Origin: Phellopilus nigrolimitatus
Lineage: Eukaryota; Basidiomycota; Agaricomycetes; Hymenochaetales; Hymenochaetaceae
Direction: 5' to 3'
Assembly: GCA_021029095.1 (NCBI GenBank)
Contig: JAJOHG010000006.1
Location: 186,001 to 250,000, forward strand
DNA: 64,000 nt
The notes below the pieces were generated by a model, which was not told where the DNA came from, ran no database searches, and saw nothing but the letters and a program-made list of their open reading frames with translations. Shown here in pieces: positions 1 to 12,410 of this stretch (the stretch's first letter is position 1; each line of letters opens with the position of its first letter). The position numbers and the translations under genes were made by a program.

Positions 1-620
1 GATGCAACCAGGAGGGGCTCGCGCGCGCGCCGGCCGAATATACGAGTATGTATGCTTGGGAGAGGCAGGCGCGCTTAGGGGCTCCCTGTCGCAATCGGGC
101 AAAAATCAAAGGGGGAGCGAAAAGGAGAGGAAGGGGGAGGGAGGGGGAGACGGCACGGAGCTAGAGGCACGCAGCTCCAGCGCGGCGCAGCGCGCGCGTG
201 CGCTCGCCCCCCTTTGATTTTTTTTTGCTTCCGGATAGCCCGAGGCCGTCTCTTTGTGCGAGTGAAGTAAGAAACGTTCGTGCGTGTGTGCGGACAGAGG
301 AGAGAGGGGATAGGGGATAGGAGCGCAGGGCAGCTGTGCGCAGGCCGAGTCAGTCAGTCACGAGAGGGGCTCCTGCGCGTGCGCATGCGCAGCGTGGACG
401 ACTCGGCGCGCGGGCTGGCTGCGGACGCGCAGCCCGTGCGTATTTGGGCTCGATACTCGCTCGTATCCCCGCGTCTGTCTCTGGGCTGTCAGCGGCGCGT
501 GGCGGCCATGCGTGCGCGCAGCGTTGCGGTCGGCGGCTACGAGCCGTGCCCCACGGACGGAAAGACTTCCTCTTGGCCGGGGAAGAAGACGAGGTGAGGA
601 ACGTACCATGTACCGTGTTA

Positions 621-663
621 GCACATACCATACCATACCATACCATACCATACCATACCATAC
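621..663. repeat. (ATACC)n microsatellite
   Basis: About eight head-to-tail copies of the pentamer CATAC/ATACC. It lies inside the left arm of the inverted duplication and makes no coding sense. Confidence 0.95.
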
Positions 664-825
664 CGACAAGACCCAGGTTGATATCTGCCTCGGCGCGCGG
701 AGACGCGGCCGCCCCACAACGCGGGCAGCGCGCGGCGTTAACGCGTCTACGCGTTTCCCGAGCCGGCCGCACGCCATGTATGTATACGAGTGACGTCGCC
801 GCCTTCCCAGAGCGCGTATCTGCAG

Positions 826-890
826 TAAAGAGTATACAGTATACGGTATACAGTATACGGTATACAGTATGCAATATACGATATAAGCGC
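826..890. repeat. Palindromic TATAC/GTATA microsatellite
   Basis: Alternating AGTATAC and GGTATAC units; an inverted counterpart with the same units occurs at about 8158-8200. Each unit is self-complementary, so the tract could extrude a hairpin. Confidence 0.9.
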
Positions 891-1399
891 GCGTCTCCAG
901 CAGCCAGGCCTAGGCCCACTCTACGTGCTCCCCACTCGCGCGCGCGGGGGGCAGGAATAGACACGGGCAGCCTGGGAGCGTGTGTCTCTGGAAGTGAGGC
1001 AGAACCACCGAGGGCGGACGGGAAGCAGCTTCCCCAGCTCCACCTTGGGGGGTGGAGGACATACATACATGCATACGAGAAGAGCGGGCGGGTTCGCGGC
1101 CTAGGCCCGCCTCTTCGCTATTTATTTTTTTCTTGCCTTTCCTTGCCTTTCCTTTCTTTCGGCCGTTTAGAAATGGCTGAGGGCTTGGGGCTTGGGGCTG
1201 CCGGACCCGCGGGGCTAGACGAGGTGGCCAGGCGGGGGGATCAGAGCGTGGCGCCCCCGATTTGAATATTGCCAGGGGAAAGAGCGCGGCGGCGGGGGGA
1301 GCCAGTGAACGCGCACCCTAAAAAAAATAAAATAAAGAAAAGCCAATGGGCGCGAGCTAGCGCGTAATTCGAATTAGACCTGTCAACGCTGAGCGGTGT

Positions 1400-2958
1400 C
1401 AAATTACAGCAGAGAACGCGCGTCATAATGGCCGATTTGTCTTTTCTTGAATTTGACTTGAGCTGCTTGGGCTTTGGCTTTGGCTTGGCTTGGATTGGAA
1501 TATTGATCGAGATTGGGGATCGGGGGATCGGTGAGTGGCTGATAGGGCGCGTGCGTGCGTGCGCGCTGCAGCGGAGGGGTGGGAGAACGCGCTGAGGGGA
1601 GAAGGGAGACGCGAGCGGCCGAGGACATTGAGCGGCCGAACAGGTGCGCGCGCGCGCCGGGTCGGCCGTATCGTCGAAGTTCGGACTTTAGGCCCCGGGT
1701 CCCGGGCGGGCGAGGTGCGGGAGGGGGTCCGGCGGGCGGCGGGCGGCGCTGCTGAGTGGCTGGGGAGACGCACGCGTAGAGAGGGGAGGGCGCGATAGGC
1801 TGGGGCGACTTCCCGCTGGGATCGGACGCGGATGCGGGCGAAGGCGAAGGCGAAGACAGATTGTGGACGATGGTTATCGAACGGCGCGGAGCCCGGCGGC
1901 ACGGCCTGAGCGGGCGAGATCGAGCGTGCTGGGTCGCGCAGGTATGTATGCATTAATGTATTAGGGAAATAGGAGGCGAGATGGGTATCGCTTTTTCCAT
2001 TCATTTCATTTCATTTCGTTCCGTGCGTGCGTGTGTGTTTGGTATGGAACCGCGCGCCCGATTGGGAGAATGGGAATGGGCTGGGAAGGCGAGAGGGGGC
2101 GGGCTGCGCGCGCCGAGCGTGAAGATAGGGAGACGACGAGAGAACGGGGACGGGGGGCGCACAGCCGGTGCGGCGATTGGGCGTGGACGGCGTCGACGCA
2201 GCGGGACGCGCATACAGAGAGTGGATGTGGAGGATCGGCACGGAGCGGCGATACGGTCGGACGGACGGACGGACGAAAGGGACGAAGGGGTCGGTCGGTC
2301 GGAGTCAAGGCGAGTCAGTTCGGAGTCGAAGCTCGGAGTCGAAGGGTCGGAGAGTGGCTGACGCAGCAGACGCAGCAGACGCAGAACGCTGACGCAGCAC
2401 GCTCGCTCATCGTCCCTACCCGTCCTCCTCCACGCACGCGCGGCATCGGCATCGGCATCTCCGGTGTTCTCCGACAAGCGCGGAGAGCCGAGGGTTACGT
2501 CAGCCGGGGGCGGCGCACAGGGACGTGTTGGACGTAAGTCGCCGGGATCGGGCCGCGGCGTGGGGGAGGGTGAGCGCAGGGTCCTGCCGGATGCGGCGTG
2601 TGCAGGGCTGTCTTTGTGTGCGCTCTTCTTTTCTCTCTTCTTCTCTTCTCTTTTTTCTATTTTCTATTTTCTATTTTCTTTCGCTGGTTGTGCCCGCAAC
2701 GAGGCCCGGCCGTATATAACCCGCATGACTCCTCGCCACACAGCACACCACCATATAAATCCCTTTTCCCGCTCGTCCCGTTCATACATACATATCCGAC
2801 ACCTGAGCTGACCTGCTGCGCCGCGCTGTATACTTACAGCTACACGCTCCGGCCCCAGCAGCCCCTCATATAAAGGCCCACCCAGTAAGCAAGCCCACAC
2901 ACACCCCTCCGCTCCGCTTACGCCCCCCGCGCTCACGCCCGCTCCTCCGCCCGCAGAG
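1400..2958. other. GC-rich upstream region of the 2959 gene, no gene seen
   Basis: No recognisable coding sequence. The stretch contains short G-rich and GGTCGG/GACGCAGCA tandem units (about 2260-2390) and, from 2620 on, a pyrimidine-rich tract of TTTTCTATTTTC units. Such CT-rich tracts are common just upstream of transcription starts in basidiomycetes. The long open frames on both strands have low-complexity Arg/Ala/Gly-rich products and no family resemblance. Confidence 0.6.
2711..2880 (+). promoter_or_regulatory. Probable core promoter with TATA-like elements
   Basis: TATA-like words occur at about 2713 (TATATAAC), 2752 (ATATAAAT) and 2868 (ATATAAAG), the last roughly 90 bases before the ATG at 2959. 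The pyrimidine-rich tract just upstream supports promoter use. The assignment rests on motif and position only. Confidence 0.4.
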
Positions 2959-4439
2959 ATGCCGCTGCCAGCGCACGCCCCGCCGTCGCCCGCCGCGCCC
3001 CCGCGCCGCTCCTTCGACGACTACGACTTCCCCGCCTACACCTTCGTCCCGCCGCACGCCCTCGCCGCGAAGCCCCTGCCCCTGCCCATGTCCATAGCAA
3101 CGACTCCCGCGCCCAAGCCCGCGCCCGCGCCGCCGCGCTTCGCGCACCCCGCCCCCGGCCGCGCGCGCGGGCCCAGCTTCGCGAGCACCGCCTCCTGCTC
3201 GTCCAACACCACCGCCTCCTCCGCCTCGGGCTCCGGCTCGTCCTCGCCCTCGCCCGCGACGCCGCCCCGCGGCGCACTACGCCCCCCTCCCGCGCACGTA
3301 CCGCCCCTACTGGGAGCGCGAGCTCGCGCTGGCCCGCCGCAGACGACGCCGCCGACGACTACTCCGACGCGGACGCGCACGCCATCGCAGAGGAGGTCAG
3401 TGACGCCGACGCCATCGACGACGACGACGACGACGACTTCAACAGCTGCCACTACACCTACGGCATCGGCTCTGCCTTCGGGTACGCCGCGTACGCGGCG
3501 GGGCACGCCTCCAGCTCCCCGCTCGCGAAGCACCGCAGCGCCGCAGCCGCGCGCCGCAGCCGCTGCTCGCCCTTCGCGGACGACGACCCGCTCGCCCCGG
3601 CGCCGCTGCCGCTGCCGCCGTGCGCGTACCCGCCCTCCCCGCGCTCCTCGCTCGCGCGCTGCGTCCCCGCCGAGCCTCGCGGGCAGCGCGTCGCTCGAGG
3701 ACGCCTCGCCGCTGCGCACCGCGCTGCTCCTCTCCGCGGCAGACGCGCGCCTCGAGCCGCTGCCCTCCAATCCGGCCACTCGGCGCTCCTCCGGGCTCGG
3801 CCTGGGTCTGGCCTCGGGTTGGGCCTCGGCGGGCGCGCGCTGCGCCGGCGCAAGGCCGACTGGGCGGAGTACGCGGGCGACGCGTTCTCGCACTCGTACG
3901 CGCACTCGGCGGACGAGGCGCACCACACACCCAACAGTTTCCTAGAAGAAGAAGAAGAAGAAAGAGAGAGAGAGGAGAGGGCGGCGCCGCGCCGCGCGGC
4001 CTCGCAGCCCTTCGCCTTTGCCGCGCGCTCCGCAGAGAAGCGGCGGCAGCGGCGGCGGCGCTGCTCCTCATCCCAGGATTGGTTCGGCGACGAGGCCGCG
4101 GTCGACTTATCTGACTCGCGCTTCTCGAGCATGCGCAACGGACTCGGGCTCGACCTCGACGGCGGCAACGCCCGCGCAGTCCGCGTTCGCGCACGCCTTC
4201 GACGGCGCCGCCGGCGAGAAAGGCGCGCCTAAAAGCGAGCACCAGCGCTACGCCGGTGGCGATGAGGACGACGACCAGGAGACGAGGAGGAAGAGGATGA
4301 CGATGATGGAGACGGAGCGGAGGAGGACGTGCCGCGCTGCTGGGGCTGGCGCGCGCGCTGGGCGGCGCTGAAGCTGCGCGTGCGCCTCGGCGCGTTCCGC
4401 GCGCGCAGGCGGGTGCGCCGGCGCGTCGCGCGCGCGTGA
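2959..4439 (+). CDS. Hypothetical low-complexity protein, reading frame broken several times
   Basis: No known family is recognised. The start at 2959 gives a Pro/Ala/Ser-rich N-terminus (MPLPAHAPPSPAAPPRRSF). The coding signal then moves between frames: a segment with TYRPYWERELALARR near 3295; an acidic DDAADDYSDADAHAIAEEV and poly-Asp stretch in another frame from 3342; SLEDASPLRTALLLSAADAR near 3700 in the first frame; KADWAEYAGDAF and a poly-Glu run near 3855-3985; then GDGAEEDVPRCWGWRARWAA and an Arg-rich tail ending at TGA 4437-4439. No GT..AG pair of normal length explains most switches. They therefore look like single-base indels, either sequence error in GC-rich DNA or decay. Acidic blocks plus a basic tail might suggest a nuclear protein, but that is only a guess. 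Confidence 0.5.
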
Positions 4440-6120
4440 GGGTCTTCGTAGCTGTGTTGTGTGCTGTGTTGTGTACGTCGCGCGCGCTGGGCGCCGCGGC
4501 GAGCATGAGCGCGAGCGCGATCCTGCGTGTGTTTCTCCTGCCGCGAGCTGCGCAGCGACGCGCGGCTTCCCATGCGCACGGCTTCGGCCTTCGGTCGTCT
4601 TCGCGCTGTCAGCATATGCGCTATCGGCATCGGACGTTTGTCCGCATCATATCTCATATCGCATTATCTCATATCCGGCATATCTCAGCAACCCCCGCAT
4701 CTCCGCACCGCATCATTCAGCATCATCGTTCGCTCGCTGTCATCATCATCATCGCTGTCATCATCATCATCATCATCATCAAGCCGTCGTCTGTACACAT
4801 CCACATTCCACATTCCACATTCCACATTCCACATTTCCACATCTACGCACATCTACTGCTCCGACCTGCTCACGCCACGCCATTTTCTCGCTTACGTCCC
4901 CAGTTTCCTCTTTCCTCTTTCCCTTTCTTCTTTATCCTTCCTTCTCACACGCACGCATCCTCTTTTCTTTCTTCAATTCTATTTCGCTGCTTGCTTGCTT
5001 GCTTTGCTTTGCTTTTCACGTCACGAACCCCACGCCTCACGTCCTTCCCACTTACTTTCACTGCACTATATACTTACAAGTTGCTTACAAGTTACATGGC
5101 CGCCCTTCGCCTTCTTCGCCTGCACGGATCCTCCTCCGCCCAAAAGACCCTGTACATGTACGCTCCCACACGCATTATCTTCTCTCTTCTTCTCTTCTCG
5201 CTTTCGCGCTTTTTACCATGCTCTTTGGACCGGCCGCGTTTTATATTTTTTTTTTTTGGTTTTCCGCACGCACGCCGCCTCCTTTCTTCCTTTCTTCTTT
5301 TGCTTTGCCGTTTGGCTTTGCCTTGCCTTTGCCTTGCACTTTTCTCTCGGTTATGTTCGTCACGAGCTACGAGTTTCACGAGTTTTCTCCCCCTGCGCGC
5401 ACCCACCCACACCATCCACCCGCCTGCCCCTGACGCTGACATTGGTACTGAGCCTCTGCGCGCTTTCCTGACCGGCCTCATCCCATCCCATCCCATCCCC
5501 ATCACATGCTTTCCCCTTCCCCGCACGTGCGGCTCACCGCCGCCGACGTGCGGCGCTCTCTCTGTCGATGTTCATGTATAGATAGAATTCACAAAACAGT
5601 TAAACAGTTTTTTACGAACATATATCTCCTGCGTGAACTAAATAAAAAAACAAAAATAAATTTAGACGTCCGGTTGCGTGCTCGACGTGTGAGCGCAGTG
5701 TGGGTGTGGGGAACTGGGCTGTGTATGTAATCTATGTATGTATATGCGCGAGGATCGTGAGCGCGGTGGGCTCCCACTCCGGGGCGGTGCGAGTCGATGC
5801 CGGCGCGGCGTACGTGTCCTCGCCGCAGCTCTCCGCGTGAGTGCACACGCACACGTACGCTCAGTCTTCGCAGCGGACGCTGGCGGCGTGAGTCAGGCGG
5901 CGCCTTTTTCTTGGTGCTGTACGATGACAATGCCGTCCTGCCGACCCGATCGCGGGTCGGACGCAGCGCATAAAAGACGCAGGAAGGGGCACGGGACGCC
6001 TTCGTGGCTGCAGGCTCACGGCCTGGGAGGAAAAGGTGAGAGAAGTTGTTCGGCGATCGAGGGACAGGGCGCGGGACAGAGGCACAACAAGACCCCCACA
6101 AGGGCAAGGGCACGATTGAA
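4440..6120. other. 3' flank and low-complexity intergenic DNA
   Basis: No gene recognised. The stretch is strongly pyrimidine-rich on the plus strand and carries several simple repeats: CAT/ATC trinucleotides at about 4738-4785, CACATTC units at about 4800-4845, GCTTGCTTGCTTTGC units at about 4988-5020, and CATCC units near 5480. The overlapping plus-strand open frames between 4436 and 5581 are low-complexity Ser/His/Leu-rich products of this composition. Confidence 0.7.
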
Positions 6121-6124
6121 TTTT

Positions 6125-7540
6125 CGGTGACAGCGTCTTGCGGAATGCTCGCAGGCTTGCACAGGCCCTGCGCGCCATATGTCGAAAATCAAGGCACTGG
6201 CAGACCCGGGCTCTGCATTGCAGCGTCCGTCTGCGGGTCGGCGAGCCGCGCGTGCCGACAGCGGGGCGGGCCGCGCGGTGCCGGTCTGCTCCGAGCAGAC
6301 ATCGTCCGTCGTGCCTTCTAGGACTCTCTCATGCACTCCGACATGCGTGCTCGATGACATCTGCTCCATCATCCACCGGGACTACATGCTAGCACGGTTC
6401 TGCGCGCTCCGAGTCCTCGCGCTCCAGTCTAGCCCTGCTGCTGAACTGAACGTCATACGATCGACCTCAGCTCCCACTCTCCAACTCTCCAACTCTTCAG
6501 GCCTCCCAATCTCTACGTTGCAGACGGGATGATGACTTCAACGCATCGTCACAGCGAATCGACTCCCCTACAGTCGCTCCTCTTCGAAGTCCGGCTTATA
6601 TTCTTAGAATTCCTTCAAGACCCATCTCGCAATCATGAAAAGAATCGGCTCGAGAAGGAAGTGTGAGGGCCGTGCGATCCTGAGCCCAGGAAAAAATTCT
6701 CGCAAGCACCGGTGTCGCCGGCCGAAGTGCCATAAACTCGAAATCGGATTCATTGAAGATTTGAAGACTTGAAGTGCCACCGGCGGGAAACTCTTTCTGT
6801 GCTCTTTTTCACTGACTAGACGCCCGAACCGGTCTTTTTGACGCAGAAATGTGATCGCGGATCCGCGCTAACCGGTGTGGTGCCCTGTCCAGTTTCCTCG
6901 AGGTCTCGCTGATCACATATCGCAATCCCAATCTCGAATCCATCCCGATCATGAAATCACACTGGCCCCCAGGGTGCGAAGATTAACGTGTGCCTCTGCC
7001 TCTGCATCTCCGGCACGCCAGGCCTCTCTCGTAATGCGTTTTGCTTGCCTGGTGGCAGAGCTGGGCATACATGTATGTCCCGTTTCCTGGCGGCTCTGTA
7101 GCTCCGCCTGACCGCCGGGGCCTCAACCACGAACAACTGGCAACAGCCTCGTTCGCTCAGAAGTAAACCAAAAAACAGCATCTCTAGATTTCTTATTGAA
7201 CACAACTTTCACGCCTTCACCGGAGCTTGCGCTGCGCACCCCTCAGGCATGCCTGCAGCTGGGGGGCTTTCACCGACAGTCGCGACGCGACCGACTCGGC
7301 TTGCAGGGCTCGCTTATCGATGCGCTTTGTGCTTTGCGCGCTTACTTGGTCCCCTGCGAGAGCGTGCGTCGATCGATTCGAGGACCAGCCTGGATCGACT
7401 TGTAGATCGACTTCCGCGGCACGGCGTAAAGTCAGCAGGCCGGGTCGACGAAGAACGAAGATATTGGCCTTCATCTAATTCCTACCCTTATATCCGCCGC
7501 CTCTTCCCAGCTCCTCTCGCCTGTTTTCTCGTGCAGAAGT
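6125..7540. repeat. Dispersed repeat R1, copy 1
   Basis: This block shares several blocks, in the same order, with 11150-12410, 14510-15500 and 16370-18860. Examples are GGAATGCTCGCAGGCTTGC (6141-6159, again near 14530), an AACTCTCCAACTCT segment near 6480, a TCTCGCTGATCACATATC segment (6905-6922, again at 11772, 15311 and 18108), and a TCTCTCGTAAT...GCCTGCCTG segment near 7026. No conserved open frame is visible. It may be a non-autonomous element or a remnant; ends are not defined. Confidence 0.65.
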
Positions 7541-7572
7541 TGTAACGCTTTGGCGCTCCGAAGTCGCCCCGG

Positions 7573-7612
7573 CTCGCAAAACAAAACAAAACAAAACGCG
7601 CGCGCGCGCGCG
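7573..7612. repeat. (AAAAC)n followed by (GC)n simple repeat
   Basis: Four to five AAAAC units directly abut a run of alternating CG dinucleotides. A CG run of this kind could adopt Z-DNA. No gene overlaps it. Confidence 0.8.
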
Positions 7613-7699
7613 CCGTCTGGACCACCTCCGTCCGCGCGTTGCAGAGACGTGACGTGCGCCCGCATCTGGAGGGAATCCTGAGCTCAAGGCACGTGCTAC

Positions 7700-8960
7700 T
7701 GGTCGACAGACTCAGCTCAAATTATCTGCTAGGCTGGAGTTGATTTTAATTGGTTTTTCCCGGACTCGCTTTTATCTATACGCTCTCGCCTGCCACCCCT
7801 CTTTTCTTATTCAAATTAATAAAATCAGGACTCTGGTCCCCCGCCTTATCAGCTCGTCTCCCCCGCGGTCCGGAAGCCCAAGCCCACGCACACCGCACAC
7901 CGCACACCCCTACGGCCGAAAGAAAGAAAGAAAGATGAACCGAAAGGCGCGTCTAGACTCGAGGGCCGCTATACCCGCCTGCGAACCCGCTACGCCCTCT
8001 CCCATCCGAAGCTGAAGCTGCGGCAACAGCTCCTTCCGGCTCGGTCTGCGTTGCTTCGAAAGACTTTCCCAGACTCCCCGTGTCTATTCCTGTTCCTGGT
8101 AGGGCCGCATATATACATGGTGGGCCCAGGCCCGTCTGCTAACCGCGCGCGCGCCTAGCCTATATACTGTATACTGTATACTCTATACTCTATATTGCAG
8201 ATATGCGTTCTGAACAGACCGCGACGTCATCACCGCATATGACGACAGCGACGACGACGACACATACACATACGCATACGCATACTCGAGAATGGCTAAC
8301 GCCGCGCGCCGTTAACGAGTCTGGGTCGGTGCTACTTTGGTCGGTTGGAATGCAATTTCGAACCCAGCCCTGCCCGCCCGACCCCTATCCGGGTCCAGGG
8401 CTCATAGGCACAAAGGACCACAACGCAACGCACCGCAAAGCGACTCGCAGCCCGGGAGGCGCAAGCAGCGGAGGCACGTGGCGCGGCTCGTATGTACATG
8501 TACGGCCGCCGTGCGCCGCTGACGATCCAGACAGACAGAAATACTGGGATCACGCCAAATTTACGCGGTTATCCGTCTGCGCGTCCGCAGCCATCCAGCG
8601 CGGCGAGCCGAGCCACCCGCAGGAGCCCCCTCTCGTGACCGATTCGGTCTGTGCGCAGCTGCCCCCGTCCTCAGTCCCCCTCCTATCTTCGCTGCGCGCA
8701 CGTATATCCTTCGCTTGCACAAAGACTACTATTCAAAGGGGGCGCACCAGGCCTCGCAGCAGCTGCGTGCCTCTAGCTCCGTGTCTTCTATCCCTCCCTC
8801 TCCCTCCCCCTTTAATCTTACACCCAGATTGCGGCAGGGAGCCCCTAGGCGGCGGCCGCTCCTGCACGCCTGTTTCTCCCAAGCGTACATACTCGTATTT
8901 GGCCCCCGCGCGCGAGCCTTCCTGATTCTGCCTCCCTGCCTCCGAGCCTGCCCACAGGCG
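7700..8960. repeat. Right arm of the inverted duplication (partner 1-1400)
   Basis: Its reverse complement aligns with the first ~1.4 kb of the window. Matching landmarks include the TATAC-unit tract (8158-8200), CCCGTGTCTATTCCTG (8077-8092), GTGCCTCTAGCTCCGTG (8768-8784) and CGTACATACTCGTATTTGG (8883-8901). Between the arms lie the 2959-4439 gene and R1 copy 1. No gene is recognised inside the arm. Confidence 0.75.
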
Positions 8961-11150
8961 CCTTCGAATTTTAATACATACTAATCGTAACTCCTATTGT
9001 GCGCGCAGGCAAAAGGCCACTGCGCGAAGCAGATATCGTTAATAACGCGTCAGGCGCGCCGGGGCACGTGCGCGCGCGCCTACCCACATAGGTGCGTCCC
9101 CGCATTCGGCAAGGAACCCAGAAAGGGGGTTCCCAGGTCGGTGCAGATTATCCTCCGCCCTGCGAGCCGCTATCGCCGGCCCCCTTTCGGCTCCACGCCT
9201 GTGTCCGTGCGCTACAGGCTGCGCGACACGTTCCCACATACATGTACGCTTGACCCCACGCGTCTCGGCGGCGCAGCGCCGCGATCATATGAGCTGAGGC
9301 TAATGTCCGTTTGGGGGAGACGGCTGCGCTTGGCTGTATGTATTGTGTATGTATTAAGAACTAATAGGAGATCGTCCTGTTTGGGGGTTGAGGCTTGTTT
9401 AGTGTGTGCTACTATACATGTACATGTACAGGTATGTAGTGACGCCGCACGGGCGTGGCAGGTCCTGGGAAGCTTCGGCTGTCGCTATAGTATATGCGCA
9501 GAGCAGCCGGGATACTCCTTCTTTCGCCTGTGCGCGACGCCCACGGAGAGGAGAGTGGCTGCAACTGTATGAGCTTCCTTCATTGTTGTCTGTGCATCCA
9601 AGTTGCTTCCCTGCATCCAAGTGTCCTCACTCTTCTGCGCGAAGCCCGAGGGTTGCATAGGCGTGTGCCTACCGCCGTACTGGCTTCCCTTCATTTCTGT
9701 CCGCGCTGCAGGCCGCTTCCCTGCATCCAGCGGCTCGCCGCCGCCGCGATTCCTGAGTCCGATATAGATCCCCAGGCCACGTTGTTATCTACATACATGT
9801 ATATGCATCTTCTCAGCTCAATCTAACACGCTTGAAGCCAAATTGGCGCGTGCCGCGCACTGGCCCTTTATTCTTCCTCCTTTGTCGTATCCGCCTCCAC
9901 GCGGCGCTCGATCCCTGCCTCGGGCATGTAGTATGTATCACGCCACTCTCTCGCTCTCGATCATCCAGCACTTCGCCGATTAGCAGTTGAGTAAAACGAG
10001 ATTACAAGGGACGTTCGCGGCGTTCGCGGAGGCGCCCCGCGTGACCTGCCGGCGCGACGTCCTGGGCCCTAATAAACGGCGAGTAACAGCACATGCCGGG
10101 ACGGGCAATCCAAGCTCCGGATCGCATCGTCGACCCCAATGTGCGTACGGCCTGCCTCCGCGCCAGCCCAGCGCGAGTGCTTTGTGTACGTGGCGTCCTC
10201 GTAATCGAGCAATCGCCTTCCGCGAGCCCTCTGTCAACGCCTCCCATGATCCATCATGCCGGACTGGTCATCGAGTAGTCGTTGAGTAAGTAATAGCTTT
10301 GTGGGTAATAACGCGCTCTGCAAGTAGTGCGTGCAGTATGAATCTCTGCAGTGATTCTCGGGTAGATAACGCGCTCCCCTCGTCCCGCCGCCCGGACGCG
10401 TGCCCGGACAAGCCGCCGTGCCCTCCGATGTCCAGGCAGGCGCGAAGTACGTACGCTGGCGGTATTAGGGCCCGTGAGTCCCGAACGTATACCGATTCCA
10501 CCGACTCTGGCTGGCGTGCGGACGTCATCGATGCCGATATGAGATAGAAAGGGAGATGAGATGCGTGCACGTTGCGGCGAGAATCTCGGCGTGTCGTCGT
10601 ATCGTGTCTGCTCATCTAGCCGGCGGCGTGCACGGGTCTCTGGCACAGGCGGAGCGTTCTCTTTGTATGGTAAGTCTTCGAAGAATACTAGAACATTAGA
10701 ACATTCGCGATATCTTCATTCTCTTTGTAGCGGTACACGCACCTGTGTTCTTGCCTTCGTCCTCGACGCGTGCCCGCACACGCGTCGCCCGCACGCCCTC
10801 TCCGCGCCGCGCATGATCTCATCGCCTCATCTCCCCGCATCGCACTGCACAGCACGAGCGCAAATCGGTTAATCATCGAGGGGCTCGGTCCTCGGTGGAG
10901 TCAAGCAGGCGGCGTGTTCCTCGCACTTGAATTATGTGATGAGACCTCGCGTGGCTCTCACGTAATGATTTGCTAAGTTGGGAAATTAGGCTCGCCTCGT
11001 GCCTGATGTGCTGGCTACTTGATATTTCTCTTCCGCCTTTTTCCCTCCCTCCCCTCTCTTTTGCCGTCTGTGACTTCATCGGAGAAAAGTGGTGTCGCAA
11101 GTGGCGCTGAGATCTGGGTTCTTTGCGTCCGGCGTTCGGAAGACTCTCCT
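8961..11150. other. Intergenic DNA with no recognised gene
   Basis: I see no family match on either strand. Open frames are short and mutually overlapping. Small palindromic words such as TACATGTACATGTAC (9415-9429) and GC-rich patches occur, but nothing interpretable as a gene, RNA or element end. Confidence 0.55.
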
Positions 11151-12410
11151 TAGAAAGCAAATACTGAAGAAGACACGCTCTGCGTACACGCCCAAATGAA
11201 TGACTCTGGCTCTGAAAAAATTCTCAGCAGCTCGGGCAGCACGGCGTTTGCTAGGATGCGCCGCATGGAAGTAGGCTGGGCTCAGGCATACATCGACCTG
11301 TCTTCGAAAAGCACATACCGGACAGATTCTTCCTCGTACATGACTTGCGCATCCATCACCTCGCGGCTCTCATGTGTGCGTACACCGCTTCCATCCTAAT
11401 ATCCCAGCTCGTACGCTTCTTTCAGTTTTTATACTATGGATACAGCTGCCTGTCTGATGGCTGATGAGCCCGAATGCATACTGTTAGTGACGTCGATCGC
11501 ACGTCAAGCCACATATATGATGCGTTCGGCCGTCTGACTCAAATACCTACGGTAGGTGCTCGTGTTTCGTCGAAGCTCAGCTTGTTACGAGTACTAGATG
11601 ATGGTTACTTCAGTACGTCATGCCAGCGCATTGAGATACCATCGAGAATGAGGCTTCAGTACTCAAGCGTTTTGCGAGGCGTGAGTGTTAGCATAACATT
11701 TTGTGAGATTTTTGACGTCCTCACAGATTATACAGATCTAAGATACCCCGGTCGATCCTTTTGTATCTTGCCGATCACATATCTCTTTCAATCTCGCTTT
11801 TCATCTTAAATCCATCCCGATCATGAAAGTACCGCCTTCGGGCGAAGATTAACGTGGCTCTGGATCTCCGGTAAGTCAGGCCTCTCTCGTAATTCGCCTG
11901 CCTGCCTACACTTCGTCTTCCGGGTGGCAGAGCTGGACATACAGTTTGCTGAACACTGGATCTCCGATTATGAACTGTCAACAGCCTCGTTGAAGTCGCC
12001 TCTCTACGTTGTCTATTGAACATAATTCCAAACCTATACCGGAACCTGCGAGCGCTCCGCCACCGCCTTCAAGCTGCCCGTCGTTCTGAGCCCCACCGCA
12101 CCTCTAGTGCTCTGTGATACGCACCCCTCATGCGTGTCTGCGTCTAGGGCTTCCATTGACTCGACTGGCAAGCTGTACATATCGATGCCCTTTGAGCGCC
12201 TGCTTGGTTGCGGTTTTTCTTCGACAAAGGTAAATGTTGATCTGACGGCATCGATTGTTGAATCGGCCTTGATCTGTCTATATGGATTAACTTCCACGGT
12301 CTGCGGGAGATTAGATTGAGAGTCAACGGACCGGTAATTCAAATGCAATCGACAAAGGATATATCGGGTTTCATCCGAGTACTTTACGTCCGCTGCCACT
12401 CTACCCTCCA
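11150..12410. repeat. Dispersed repeat R1, copy 2
   Basis: It shares with the other R1 copies the GAAGAAGACACGCTC segment (11166-11180), the TAATATCCCAGCTCGTACG segment (about 11397), the CATATCTCTTTCAATCTC block (11777-11794), the TCTCTCGTAATTCGCCTGCCTGC block (about 11883), and the GGGCTTCCATTGACTCGACT segment near 12148 (compare 18505-18524). No intact gene is visible. Confidence 0.65.

Larger units (their letters stand above)
1..1400. repeat. Left arm of a diverged inverted duplication (partner about 7700-8960)
   Basis: Read in reverse complement, 7700-8960 matches this block in the same order. Shared landmarks are a GAGTATGTATGCTTGGGAGA-like segment (46-65), the phrase GGAGCTAGAGGCACGCAGCT (158-177), a run of TATAC units (829-870), CAGGAATAGACACGGG (951-966) and the C/T-rich CTTTCTTTCGGCCGT stretch near 1152-1166. 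The match is gapped and imperfect, so the duplication is old. The arm begins at the window edge and may extend beyond it. It holds no convincing gene; long open frames here are a by-product of the very high GC content. Confidence 0.75.

Noticed and set aside
336..1265. A 309-codon open frame on the plus strand and a 238-codon frame on the minus strand in the first 1.3 kb.
   Set aside because: Both arise from very GC-rich, stop-poor DNA, include translated microsatellites (TIPYHTIPYH-type runs) and lie in a non-coding inverted duplication.
4436..5581. A 381-codon plus-strand open frame with overlapping frames in the other phases.
   Set aside because: Pyrimidine-rich low-complexity DNA keeps all three frames open; the products are Ser/His/Leu simple repeats without family features.
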